64,000 nucleotides of DNA, taken from positions 173,628-237,627 of the forward strand of contig NZ_LYPB01000076.1 in assembly GCF_001653565.1 (NCBI RefSeq), given 5' to 3'. The position numbers and the translations under genes are program-made. The notes under the pieces were generated by a model that saw only the letters and a program-made list of their open reading frames with translations, was not told the DNA's origin and did no database searches. Positions 25,307 to 34,425 of this stretch are shown here, in pieces. Source of the DNA: Paenibacillus oryzisoli. GTDB taxonomy: Bacteria > Bacillota > Bacilli > Paenibacillales > NBRC-103111. How positions within the stretch are numbered: position 1 is the first letter of the stretch; each line of letters begins with the position of its first letter.

Positions 25307-25399
25307 GAAATGTAATCAAGAGGCCATTTATCTAAACGATCCCGCGGGAGTACGCTGGCATTTTACAGAATAACATGACCTTAACTGGAGGAGAAGCCG

Positions 25400-25915
25400 T
25401 TGAATATTCGCGTTCTGGATGAACAAGATGCAAAGATCTATCAAGAATTAAGATTAAGTGCGCTGCAGAATAATCCAGAAGCATTTGGATCAACGTATGA
25501 GCGGGAAGTTCATTTTACGTTGGAGATGGTAGCTGAGCGTATTAAACCCAAGAAGGATACGTTTGTACTTGGCGCAGTGGATGAAAGTGGTGCGCTAATC
25601 GGATCGGTCTCTTTTGTAAGGGAGAGTAGTCTGAAGACAGCTCATAAAGGCAATGTTTATGCCATGTATGTGGCTCAGGGTGGGCGTGGTCAAGGGTTAG
25701 GGAAAAAACTACTGAGTGAACTTATTCGGAAAGTTGCTGAAATCGACGGTGTTGAGCAAATGAATCTAGCTGTCATGTCTACGAATGAAGCGGCGAAGAA
25801 GCTGTATGAATCACTAGGATTTATCGTTTATGGCGTTGAGCGCAACGCATTGAAATACAATGGCCAGTATTATGATGAGGATTTGATGGTGAGGAGATTG
25901 AATGAGAAGGAGTAA
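25400..25915 (+). CDS. GNAT-family N-acetyltransferase
   Basis: 171 residues from TTG 25400, six bases after GGAGGAG. The acetyl-CoA motif A is clear (YAMYVAQGGRGQGLGKKLL), followed by NLAVMSTNEAAKKLYESLGF and YGVERNALKYNG. The protein may acetylate a small molecule or a protein N-terminus; the target is unknown. Confidence 0.88.
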   Translation: MNIRVLDEQDAKIYQELRLSALQNNPEAFGSTYEREVHFTLEMVAERIKPKKDTFVLGAVDESGALIGSVSFVRESSLKTAHKGNVYAMYVAQGGRGQGLGKKLLSELIRKVAEIDGVEQMNLAVMSTNEAAKKLYESLGFIVYGVERNALKYNGQYYDEDLMVRRLNEKE

Positions 25916-26056
25916 GGCAATGATTTCAATCATTATGATCCAGTCAACAAGAAGTTGTCGCACTGCCGCATCTCATTTAGATGTAAAAACTACAGCTAAT
26001 ATGGAGAAAATCCAGTTAAATTATGGAAGTCGTTTTCTAATTTAGGGGTCAATACG

Positions 26057-26108
26057 AAAAAGAGGCGTTTCAATAAGTCTACATAGACTTTTGAGACAGC
26101 CTCTTTTG
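26057..26108. terminator. Hairpin terminator between convergent genes
   Basis: AAAGAGGCGTTTCAATAAGTC pairs imperfectly with GACTTTTGAGACAGCCTCTTT. It shares its arm sequence (GAGGCTGTCTCAAAAGTC) with the hairpin at 60979-61028. The 141 bases before it hold no gene. Confidence 0.75.
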
Positions 26109-26114
26109 TCGTTA

Positions 26115-27968
26115 TTATTCGGACGTATGACTAGCTTGCACGAACTGATTAGAAAACATACGAGAATAGGTTCCTTTTTGACTCATTAATGCATTGTGAT
26201 TACCCTGTTCGGCGATTTTCCCTTGATCAATAACCATGATTGTATCTGCATTTCGAATCGTATTCAAACGGTGAGCAATGATGAAGCTAGTACGGCCCTT
26301 CATGATGGAGAGCAGCGCCTCCTGAATATGAAGTTCGGTCCGTGTATCAATGCTGCTCGTTGCCTCATCGAGGATGAGAATAGAAGGGTCGGCTAAAATA
26401 ACACGAGCGATTGCAAGCAACTGTCGTTGGCCTTGACTTAAATTACCACCGTTCTCCGAGAGCAGCGTATCGTAACGCTGTGGCAGTCGACTGATGAAGG
26501 TGTCAGCATTAGCAAGTTTAGCCGCTGCGATCACATCGCTGTCAGTTGCATCTGGGTTACCGTATTTGATGTTATCCTTAATCGAACCGGAGAATAAATA
26601 GGTGTCCTGCAGCACGATGCCGAAACTTCGGCGAAGCGAACTGCGGGTATACGTCTTGATATCTCGTCCATCGATTAAGATGGTACCGCTTGTCGCATCA
26701 TAGAATCGTGTTACGAGATTTACAATCGTCGTTTTGCCAGCACCTGTTGGGCCGACGAGCGCTAAGCTGCTGCCCGCAGCAGTCTCGAAACTAATATCTT
26801 GGATTATCGGTCTATCTTTCTGGTAGCCGAAAGTTACATGTTGGAAAGTAACGTGTCCGATCGGTTTAAGCAGATCAACCGCGCCTGGTTCATCCTCGGT
26901 TTCTTCCGCTTCATCCAACACTTCAAAAGCACGCTCTGCTCCTGCTACACCTGATTGCAGCACATTATAGGTATTCGCAATCTCATTCAGTGGTCTCACG
27001 AATTGACGTGAATAGCTTAGGAAGCTCGCAATGACACCAACGGTAATATGACCTTTCACGGCCAAAATACCACCGACAATGGCAACGGAAGAGAAGCCGA
27101 TATTGTTGATAACACCAAGGATTGGCATCAGAAAACCGGACCAAATTTGTGCTTTTAACCCAACCTCATACAATCGACCGTTGACCGTATTAAACTCTTG
27201 GATCGCTTTGTGCTCACGATTAAAAGCCTTAACAACGAGTAGGCCAGAAATCGTTTCTTCAATATGTCCATTTAATTTACCAAGCTGTGCCTGTTGCTCT
27301 TTGAAAAGCACGCTGGTACGTTTGGTAATTGTTTTGGCTAGCATAAACACAAGCGGAACCGTAATGAGCGTAGCTAACGTTAAGGTGGGACTCAAAATGA
27401 GCATCATGATGAAAGATCCGACGATAGCGATCGATCCCGTCATCAACTGAGTTGTTGCTTGCGAGATGGAGTTGCTCACATTATCAATATCGTTGGATAG
27501 TCGGCTCATCACATCACCATGGGTGCGACCGTCGAAATAAGCAAGCGGCAGCTTTTGCAGCTTCGCAAACATCGTTTGGCGCAGTCTCCGCACGACGCGT
27601 TGTGCAAGTCCAGCCATGACCCAACTCTGCATAAAGGTAAGTCCACCATCAGCAATATAAGCAGCTAACAGCACAATCAATACCACATCGAGTACGCTAT
27701 AATCAACTTGGCCGCCAGCCATGGCATCAACAGCGACTCCTATTAGATAAGGGCCAACTAAAGTTAAGGCAGCGTCTGCAAGTATAAACAGAAAGACGAT
27801 GGTCAACCACTTGCGTTCTGTTCCCATATAGGACCAGAGACGACGCAAGGTATTTCTAAAATCTTTGGGCTTCACCTTAGGACCACGTGCACCGCCGCGT
27901 GCTATGGGTCCAGTAATCATTGGAACGTCAGGCGCTTGTTGTCGAGAACTTTCATTCGGATTTGACAT
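26115..27968 (-). CDS. ABC exporter half, consensus ATP site (YheH/BmrD-like)
   Basis: 617 residues: six membrane helices (about 50-340) and a nucleotide-binding domain with Walker A GPTGAGKTT, signature LSQGQRQLLAIAR, Walker B ILILDEATSSID (Glu535 catalytic) and the H-loop IAHRL. The signature LSQGQ and a normal glutamate are typical of the TM288/BmrD side of heterodimeric exporters. ATG 27968 is preceded by AAAGGAG. It overlaps the upstream half gene by 17 bases. These pairs export drugs, peptides or lipids; the substrate here is unknown. Confidence 0.92.
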   Translation of the reverse strand: MSNPNESSRQQAPDVPMITGPIARGGARGPKVKPKDFRNTLRRLWSYMGTERKWLTIVFLFILADAALTLVGPYLIGVAVDAMAGGQVDYSVLDVVLIVLLAAYIADGGLTFMQSWVMAGLAQRVVRRLRQTMFAKLQKLPLAYFDGRTHGDVMSRLSNDIDNVSNSISQATTQLMTGSIAIVGSFIMMLILSPTLTLATLITVPLVFMLAKTITKRTSVLFKEQQAQLGKLNGHIEETISGLLVVKAFNREHKAIQEFNTVNGRLYEVGLKAQIWSGFLMPILGVINNIGFSSVAIVGGILAVKGHITVGVIASFLSYSRQFVRPLNEIANTYNVLQSGVAGAERAFEVLDEAEETEDEPGAVDLLKPIGHVTFQHVTFGYQKDRPIIQDISFETAAGSSLALVGPTGAGKTTIVNLVTRFYDATSGTILIDGRDIKTYTRSSLRRSFGIVLQDTYLFSGSIKDNIKYGNPDATDSDVIAAAKLANADTFISRLPQRYDTLLSENGGNLSQGQRQLLAIARVILADPSILILDEATSSIDTRTELHIQEALLSIMKGRTSFIIAHRLNTIRNADTIMVIDQGKIAEQGNHNALMSQKGTYSRMFSNQFVQASHTSE

Positions 27969-29700
27969 GATGTGGGATCTCCTTTCCGAATTGGGATTGA
28001 CAAATTTCCATATAAATAGGGCAACTCGTCAATAACTCCTTATGAGTGCCGACGCCAACGACTTCACCATCGTCCATGACGACGATTTTGTCCGCATCCA
28101 TGACCGAGGTAATCCGCTGTGCAATGATGAGGCAAGTGACACCAGAGGCAAATGCCTTGAGTGATTGTTTGATTTTCGTCTCCGTTGCCGTGTCTAAGGC
28201 GCTCGTACAATCGTCGAGAATGAGAATGTCGGGTTTTCGAATGAGCGCGCGTGCGATGGATAGCCGTTGTTTCTGTCCGCCGGACAGGTTCACGCCCCTT
28301 TGCCCCAGCTTCGTTTCATAGCTTTCAGGGAATGCATTTACGAAACCATGGGCTTCAGCCATGATCGCGGCTTGCTCAATTTCTTCACGTGTTGCCTGCT
28401 CATGACCCCAGCGCAAATTCTCGGCAATCGTTCCACTGAACAGAATCGTGTTCTGAGGCACGATGGCTATGCGATCACGCAGCTTGGAAGGATCCAACTC
28501 GCGTATATTCACACCATCCACGAGGATCGAGCCAGAGATCGCATCATAGAAGCGGGGAATGAGACTCACAAGGCTGCTTTTGCCAGACCCCGTGGAGCCG
28601 ATAATTCCAACCGTTTCTCCTGGAAGACATGTTAAGTTAATATCTTTCAAAATCGGTTTTCCAACCCCACCGTCATATGCAAATGACACATCCGCGAATT
28701 CAATTCGGCCTCTAGGACGTTGAATTGGTAAGGAGGAAGCATCGTTCCAAGTCATTTCATTGATCTCACTGAAAACTTCCCCGATCCGTGTAGCGGAAGC
28801 TTTGGCTCGAACGAACATATTGAATACCATTGAAATCGTCAGCAGGGCAAACAATATCTGCGTCATATAGTTAACGAAAGCTACAATATGGCCAACCTGC
28901 ATCCCATGCTGATTAACTCGCCAAGCGCCTAACCAGAGGACGGCGACGATACCGAAATTAACAGTAAGTAGAATCGAGGGGTTAAAGATCGCCAGCAATC
29001 GTGTTACTTGGATGGACTTGTCCTGATAATCCGTATTAGCTTTGTCAAACTTCTCGGCCTCATGATCATATCGATTAAAAGCTTTGACAACACGTATGCC
29101 GGACAAATACTCTCGAATGACCCGGTTGACATTATCCAGTGCCCTCTGCACATTCACATACCTGGCAAAACCGACCTTTAAATTTATTGCCACAAGCACA
29201 CCCACAATCGGTACTACAATAAGTAACACAACGGCGAGATCCATGTTAAGTCTAACTGCCATGATGAGACTCCCAATACATAAGAGAGGTGCTTTAACAA
29301 AGATACGCATGAGTCCGTTCACAAAATTCTGTACCTGAGTGACATCATTCGTAAGTCGTGTAATGAGCGAGGCGCGCTCGAAACGTTCAATATTGGTGAA
29401 CGAGAGGGATTGTATTTTTTCAAATAAATCGGCTCTAAGTTCTGTACCGAATTTCTGCGAAACATGACTGGCGACAATATTCCGAATAGAAGCCGCTAGC
29501 GCACCGAAAGCCGTGATGATAAGCATCAAACCGCCCATACGCAGCACGTAATCGAGTCGTTTCTCAGCAACGCCAATATCTAAAATGCGGGACATGATCG
29601 TTGGTTGCAGTAAATCCGCAAGCGCTTCCAGCATGACGAAAAAAACAGCAACTAGAAATAGTTTCCAGTGTTTCCTGACATATTTGTTCATAAAAACCAT
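27952..29700 (-). CDS. ABC exporter half, degenerate ATP site (YheI/BmrC-like)
   Basis: 582 residues: six membrane helices, then a nucleotide-binding domain with Walker A GSTGSGKSS, signature LSGGQKQRLSIAR and Walker B ILILDDCTSALD, where Asp497 replaces the catalytic glutamate. The replacement is characteristic of the degenerate half (TM287, BmrC) of heterodimeric exporters. ATG 29700 is nine bases after AGAGGAG; a longer in-frame reading to 29856 has no such site and is not family-like. Its stop overlaps the partner's start, so the two subunits would be made in step. Confidence 0.92.
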   Translation of the reverse strand: MVFMNKYVRKHWKLFLVAVFFVMLEALADLLQPTIMSRILDIGVAEKRLDYVLRMGGLMLIITAFGALAASIRNIVASHVSQKFGTELRADLFEKIQSLSFTNIERFERASLITRLTNDVTQVQNFVNGLMRIFVKAPLLCIGSLIMAVRLNMDLAVVLLIVVPIVGVLVAINLKVGFARYVNVQRALDNVNRVIREYLSGIRVVKAFNRYDHEAEKFDKANTDYQDKSIQVTRLLAIFNPSILLTVNFGIVAVLWLGAWRVNQHGMQVGHIVAFVNYMTQILFALLTISMVFNMFVRAKASATRIGEVFSEINEMTWNDASSLPIQRPRGRIEFADVSFAYDGGVGKPILKDINLTCLPGETVGIIGSTGSGKSSLVSLIPRFYDAISGSILVDGVNIRELDPSKLRDRIAIVPQNTILFSGTIAENLRWGHEQATREEIEQAAIMAEAHGFVNAFPESYETKLGQRGVNLSGGQKQRLSIARALIRKPDILILDDCTSALDTATETKIKQSLKAFASGVTCLIIAQRITSVMDADKIVVMDDGEVVGVGTHKELLTSCPIYMEICQSQFGKEIPHHVKSE

Positions 29701-29993
29701 TGGTGCACACTCCTCTTCCCGCAGTCCATAGTCATCCTTAGTTATTAGCCATTTTATAACGGATGCCATTTCGCGTGCAATAAAAGGATGCAAATGAAGA
29801 GAGGAAGGCATGCAGCATATCTGAAAATATGTCCAATGGTTCATGAATATCGTCATGGTAACGTTTTCTGGAAAACCGTATAGTTAAATTGTGGTTAACA
29901 CAAGGAATGAAGGAGGGGCGCAGCATTCATATTGGTAAGCGGAGAAACTTAACGGGAATAGTACGGGGATGGAATCATCGAAAAACAAAGGAA

Positions 29994-30084
29994 AGAGCGA
30001 TCTAAGGTCCATTGGCGTGGGAACTCCTTAGAATCGCTCTCGGTAGTGAGAATGAATTTCTACCCGAAATTCACAGCTCACTAC
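29994..30084 (+). promoter_or_regulatory. Two consecutive strong hairpins in the leader of the binding-protein operon
   Basis: AGAGCGATCTAAGG (29994-30007) pairs with CCTTAGAATCGCTCT (30026-30040). Immediately after, GTAGTGAG with an inner GAATTTC/GAAATTC stem pairs with CTCACTAC (about 30043-30084). Neither is followed by a long T-run in the plus direction. They lie between the divergent exporter operon and the sugar-binding protein, so they could be a transcript leader or an attenuator. I do not recognise a known riboswitch. Confidence 0.5.
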
Positions 30085-30155
30085 AATTTTGACACAAATT
30101 CAGCTGGATAAGCAAGTACAAATTGTGTGTTTAAAATTGAAGGGAGTTAACGACG

Positions 30156-31484
30156 ATGAGAAAAATGAGAAATGTACAAATGATGGGTGCAGCAGGTTTG
30201 TCGATGGCTTTGGTACTGGCAGGATGTTCGTCTTCGAAAACAGCAGAAACGTCGCCAGCAGCGGTTTCCTCTGCGGCAACACAGGCTGCGACCGCGACGA
30301 AATCACCAGAGCCAGCAAAAAGCGGTGAGAAAGTAACTGTGAACTTCTGGAATCCTTTCTCAGGCAACGACGGACCTTTTATGAAGAAAATCGTGGATAA
30401 CTATAATAAATCGCAAGACAAATATACAGTGAAAATGACCATTCAACCGAATGGTGACTACTATAAACTGCTCGATACGGCAATTGCTACCAAAAAAGGT
30501 GTACCAGATGTTGCGATTATGCATCTTGACCAAACTCCTACGTACATTGCAAAGGATCAGTTGCAACCGCTAGATGCTATTGCCAAAGCTGTTGGCGTTG
30601 AGAAAAGCAACTTCCCTCCTGCAACCGTGGAATATTCGACGAAGGACAATAACTGGTACAGCATTCCGCTTGATATCCATCCGTTAGTTATGTATTACAA
30701 CAAGGATTTGTTCAAAGCTGCAGGAATTACGAAAGTGCCTACGAATCGTCAAGAGTTCGTTGATGCAGCAGTTAAGTTAACCGATGCTTCCAAAGGGATA
30801 TGGGGAGCTGCAATGCCAACCTTCTGGATCCAGAATTTCTTGTTCCCGACGGTATTGTTCCAGAATGGCGGCGATTTCTTAGACGATAAAGGCAACATTG
30901 CCTACAACTCACCAGCGGGTGTAGAAGCGGTTACCTTCATGAGAAGTTTAACAACAATGAAGGTTTCACCTCCAACTGTAGCAGCAGATGGTGATTTCAA
31001 CTTGTTCCAACAAGGAAAAAGCGCGATGCACTTCAATGGTCCATGGTCGAAGGATGCCTTCGATAAAGCGAAAATTAATTATGGCGTAGCACCTGTTCCA
31101 CAATTGGGTACTGTGAAACAAGCGGTGTTCGGCGGGTCCCATAACTTCGTTATTCCAAAAGGAACAACTGATGCGAATGTCCTTGCAGGTGTAGGCGATT
31201 TCTTGAAATATGTGAATGCAAACTCCATTGATTGGGCAGAGTCCGGTCAAGCAGTAGCTTCCAAAGTCGTACGTGATAGTGCAGCTTTCCAAGCGATGAC
31301 ACAACAACAAACGGAAGTAGCTAAGGAATTCGATTATGTGAAATTTGCACCAAAAGTTTTAAATTGGGGTCCGATTTCTGACAGTATTTGGAGCGAGCTC
31401 GCGAATGCTCTTCAAGGCAAAAAAGATCCAAAAGCTGCGCTAGATGATGCAGCAGCCAAATCAACAGCAGCCATGAAGAAGTAA
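30156..31484 (+). CDS. Lipoprotein sugar ABC transporter binding protein
   Basis: 442 residues. Lipobox LAGC at residues about 21-24, an Ala/Ser/Thr-rich linker, then a solute-binding fold of the MalE/UgpB class beginning VTVNFWNPFSGNDGPFMKKI and containing IPLDIHPLVMYYNKDLF. It heads the binding protein-permease-permease-GH43 operon. AAGGGAG precedes ATG 30156. A stable stem-loop follows its stop (31507-31527), as often seen where a binding protein must be made in excess. It has a paralogue at 35699-37030. Confidence 0.9.
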   Translation: MRKMRNVQMMGAAGLSMALVLAGCSSSKTAETSPAAVSSAATQAATATKSPEPAKSGEKVTVNFWNPFSGNDGPFMKKIVDNYNKSQDKYTVKMTIQPNGDYYKLLDTAIATKKGVPDVAIMHLDQTPTYIAKDQLQPLDAIAKAVGVEKSNFPPATVEYSTKDNNWYSIPLDIHPLVMYYNKDLFKAAGITKVPTNRQEFVDAAVKLTDASKGIWGAAMPTFWIQNFLFPTVLFQNGGDFLDDKGNIAYNSPAGVEAVTFMRSLTTMKVSPPTVAADGDFNLFQQGKSAMHFNGPWSKDAFDKAKINYGVAPVPQLGTVKQAVFGGSHNFVIPKGTTDANVLAGVGDFLKYVNANSIDWAESGQAVASKVVRDSAAFQAMTQQQTEVAKEFDYVKFAPKVLNWGPISDSIWSELANALQGKKDPKAALDDAAAKSTAAMKK

Positions 31485-31506
31485 TCATAGCACACCATCA
31501 TGGAGA

Positions 31507-31527
31507 GGCGGGTACCCAGTACCCGTC
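31507..31527 (+). terminator. Stem-loop between binding protein and permease genes
   Basis: GGCGGGTAC (31507-31515) pairs with GTACCCGTC (31519-31527) around CCA and is followed by TTCCCTTTT. It is probably a partial terminator or 3'-end stabiliser that keeps binding-protein mRNA above permease mRNA. Confidence 0.65.
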
Positions 31528-31556
31528 TTCCCTTTTAAAGAAGAGGAGGAAATCCG

Positions 31557-32453
31557 TTGCCTACCCCATCACATTGGAAATCAAAGCTGACATCAAGCTT
31601 ATTCATATTACCTTATTTGATTGCTTTCTTGGCATTTACGCTGATTCCCATAATCTATGGGTTCATCATTAGTTTGAAGCAATACAATCTGTTAGATCCA
31701 GTGCATCCGTTCGTTGGGCTCGACAATTACCGGAAAATATTTACGAATGGCACTCAAGAAAATGATTTATTCTTCATCGGAATGAAGGCTACTTTGAAAT
31801 TCGTTGTGTTTTCTGTACCGTTTTTAGTCATAGTGGGACTAGGGTTTGCCTTACTATTGAATGCACTTCCAGAGAAATTGAGATCCCTGTTTCGTTCGAT
31901 CTATTTCATTCCCTATGCGGTTTCTGCAACGGTCATGGCCGTGATTTGGAAGCGGATGTTCGACGTCACAGGCGGTTTCTTTAATTTACTCCTTGCAAAA
32001 GTTGGCATTCGAGAGTTTGATCCAGTGCCTTGGCTGTTAGATACACCTTTCGTGTGGTTTGCACTGGTTATCGCAACGCTATGGTGGACGATTGGATTTA
32101 ACATGATCATATTCGTGAATGCCCTCAATGGTGTGCCCGCAGATCTCTATGAAGCAGCCAAAATTGATGGAGCAAATGGTTGGGATCGACTGAAGAGTAT
32201 TACATTTCCGTTCATTCGACCTATACTCATTTTTGTTCTGATTACCTCAACGATTGCCTCGTATAACGTCTTCGCCCAGCCGAATCTGATGAGTAATGCA
32301 GGGGATGAAACGAAGGTACTATTGATGGGGATTTTGCAAACAGCCTATACAGCTAGAGAAATCGGATCTGCTTCAGCCATGGCGATTCTGATGGGTTTAA
32401 CGATCATGATTGTGTCTGTTATTCAATTCAAAGTCACCAGCAGGAAGGAGTAG
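31557..32453 (+). CDS. Sugar ABC transporter permease (MalF/UgpA type)
   Basis: 298 residues from TTG 31557, after AAGAGGAGG. Six membrane helices; the permease EAA loop is EAAKIDGANGWDRLKSITFP (about residues 198-217), which contacts the ATPase. No ATPase gene is present in the operon, so a shared MsmX-type ATPase encoded elsewhere is expected, as in other Bacilli. Confidence 0.92.
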   Translation: MPTPSHWKSKLTSSLFILPYLIAFLAFTLIPIIYGFIISLKQYNLLDPVHPFVGLDNYRKIFTNGTQENDLFFIGMKATLKFVVFSVPFLVIVGLGFALLLNALPEKLRSLFRSIYFIPYAVSATVMAVIWKRMFDVTGGFFNLLLAKVGIREFDPVPWLLDTPFVWFALVIATLWWTIGFNMIIFVNALNGVPADLYEAAKIDGANGWDRLKSITFPFIRPILIFVLITSTIASYNVFAQPNLMSNAGDETKVLLMGILQTAYTAREIGSASAMAILMGLTIMIVSVIQFKVTSRKE

Positions 32454-32459
32454 AGGACG

Positions 32460-33290
32460 TTGAAATCACTGAAAATTTTTTATGTGCTGCTAGCATCCAT
32501 ACTAGGCATCATTTTCATATTACCGATCTTATGGATGTTTTCCAATTCCTTCAAGACCGATATAGAAGTCATGTCACCGGTATTTCATTTATTTCCTCAA
32601 GAATTCACGTGGGACAATTTCCATACCATTTTTGTTGGTGGTGCTGTGGAGGTACCGATTTTCCGTTGGATGTTTAACTCCTTCTTCGTAGGCTTTGCTG
32701 CGACATTCCTAGTGATTATCTTGGATGCAATGGCTGCTTATGCGTTAGCGAAGTTAGATATTCCTTTTAAAAGGACACTATTTGCCCTATTCGTTGGTTC
32801 AATGATGGTGCCAGGCATTATCTCGTTCTTACCTCAATATTTGAATTTCAGTAATCTCAATCTGATTAATACGTATTATGTACTTATTTTGCCATACTCA
32901 GGTGGGGCGCTTGGCGTGTTTATGTTAATTCAATTTTTCCAATCATTCCCAAATGAAATTATCGAAGCTGCACGTATGGATGGAGCAAATAAATGGCAAG
33001 TATTCACGTCAGTTTTGATGCCATCTTCGGTTTCTATCATTACGACTTTGGCTATTTTCACATTTATGGGTGTATTTAATGACTATGTATGGCCATTCTT
33101 TACGGTGACTGATCTTGAGATGCGAACGTTAACAGCTGGTGTGGCGGTTATGGCTACAGGAAGTTTCACGCAATCGTATGGTAAATTAATGGCACTTGCA
33201 ACGCTATCAACAATTCCGACACTGATTATTTTCCTCATTGGTCAAAGACAGTTTATTCAATCGATTACGGCAACTGGGGTTAAGCAATAG
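32460..33290 (+). CDS. Sugar ABC transporter permease (MalG/UgpE type)
   Basis: 276 residues from TTG 32460, six bases after the upstream stop and after AAGGAG. Six membrane helices with the EAA loop EAARMDGANKWQVFTSVLMP. It is the second channel subunit. Confidence 0.92.
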   Translation: MKSLKIFYVLLASILGIIFILPILWMFSNSFKTDIEVMSPVFHLFPQEFTWDNFHTIFVGGAVEVPIFRWMFNSFFVGFAATFLVIILDAMAAYALAKLDIPFKRTLFALFVGSMMVPGIISFLPQYLNFSNLNLINTYYVLILPYSGGALGVFMLIQFFQSFPNEIIEAARMDGANKWQVFTSVLMPSSVSIITTLAIFTFMGVFNDYVWPFFTVTDLEMRTLTAGVAVMATGSFTQSYGKLMALATLSTIPTLIIFLIGQRQFIQSITATGVKQ

Positions 33291-33324
33291 AGGTAGTGAA
33301 GCGATGCGAGGTGAATAGGTAAAG

Positions 33325-34383
33325 GTGAATTTATTCATACGGAAATGTAATGTGATTTGTTTAAGTTTGGTGCTGTTAACCGGATGTACGAAGGGAGCTG
33401 TGGAGACGCAAGTGAAGGAAACCAATAACATAGCTTCATCGACCAAAGAAGCTAAAACATTTACCAATCCAATTATTGAAAATGGTGCAGATCCCTGGGT
33501 TACGACCAGAGACGGTATCTACTACTATACGCATACAACGGGAAATTCCATCCGTGTCTGGAAGTCGAAGACGCTAACGGGGTTGGCTGAAGCCGAATAT
33601 AAGGACGTCTGGTTCCCGCCAGTAACGGGTCCGAATACATCCAATATTTGGGCACCTGAACTACATTTTATAGCTGGAAAATGGTACATCTACTACGCGG
33701 CAGATGACGGCCAGAATGAGAATCACCGTATGTTCGTGCTTGAATCCGTGACGGATGATCCGCAAGGTGCTTACGTTGATAAAGGGATGATGGACACAGC
33801 TGGCCGCTGGGCGATTGACGGGACTACATTGCAGAAGAAGGATGGATCGCTCTATTTCATCTGGTCGGGATGGGAGGGAGCTGTCAATGTAAGCCAACAT
33901 CTCTATATTGCACCGATGAGTAATCCGTACACGATTAGTGGAAAGCCTGTTGAAATCTCACGCCCAACGTACGATTGGGAGCTGGTTGGCAATCCAACGA
34001 TCAATGAAGGACCGCAGGTCTTACTGCATGAGGATCGTATTCATGTGATTTATTCGGCAAGCGGCAGCTGGACGGACGACTATTGTCTTGGCATCCTCAG
34101 CACGGATATGAGCAGTGATGTGCTGAATCCGGCTTCTTGGAAGAAGGGTGAGAAGGCGGTTTTCTCGAAGACGGATCAAGTCTTTGGCCCTGGTCATAAC
34201 TCGTTTACGAAGTCAGTGGACGGCAAAGAGGATTGGATCGTGTACCATGCGGCCAAAACCCAAGGCTCCGGCTGGAATCGCAACGTGCGCATGCAGCCAT
34301 TCCAGTGGAATAAGGATGGGACGCCGAATTTCGGCGCTCCGGTTGCGGAAGGCGTGCCGATCGCGGTGCCTGGCGGGGAGTAA
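33325..34383 (+). CDS. Lipoprotein GH43 family enzyme (arabinofuranosidase/xylosidase type)
   Basis: 352 residues from a GTG at 33325. Lipobox LLTGC (Cys21) tethers it to the membrane face. The GH43 triad positions are visible: Asp56 in IENGADPWV, Asp165 in RWAIDGTTLQ and Glu228 in NEGPQVL. The length and the five-bladed propeller pattern (IWAPELHFIAGKWYIYYAA, FGPGHNSFTKS) are normal for a single-domain GH43. Activity is probably on arabinose or xylose side groups; the subfamily cannot be settled from sequence. The gene is last in the transport operon and is followed by the 51-bp repeat array. Confidence 0.88.
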   Translation: MNLFIRKCNVICLSLVLLTGCTKGAVETQVKETNNIASSTKEAKTFTNPIIENGADPWVTTRDGIYYYTHTTGNSIRVWKSKTLTGLAEAEYKDVWFPPVTGPNTSNIWAPELHFIAGKWYIYYAADDGQNENHRMFVLESVTDDPQGAYVDKGMMDTAGRWAIDGTTLQKKDGSLYFIWSGWEGAVNVSQHLYIAPMSNPYTISGKPVEISRPTYDWELVGNPTINEGPQVLLHEDRIHVIYSASGSWTDDYCLGILSTDMSSDVLNPASWKKGEKAVFSKTDQVFGPGHNSFTKSVDGKEDWIVYHAAKTQGSGWNRNVRMQPFQWNKDGTPNFGAPVAEGVPIAVPGGE

Positions 34384-34425
34384 GGAGGTAGCTTAGCGAG
34401 CGTGGCTATTGCAAAAGAGCGGTCG

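Noticed and set aside
29701..29856. N-terminal extension of the degenerate exporter half
   Set aside because: The extra 52 residues are not like exporter N-termini, and the strong ribosome binding site fits the ATG at 29700.
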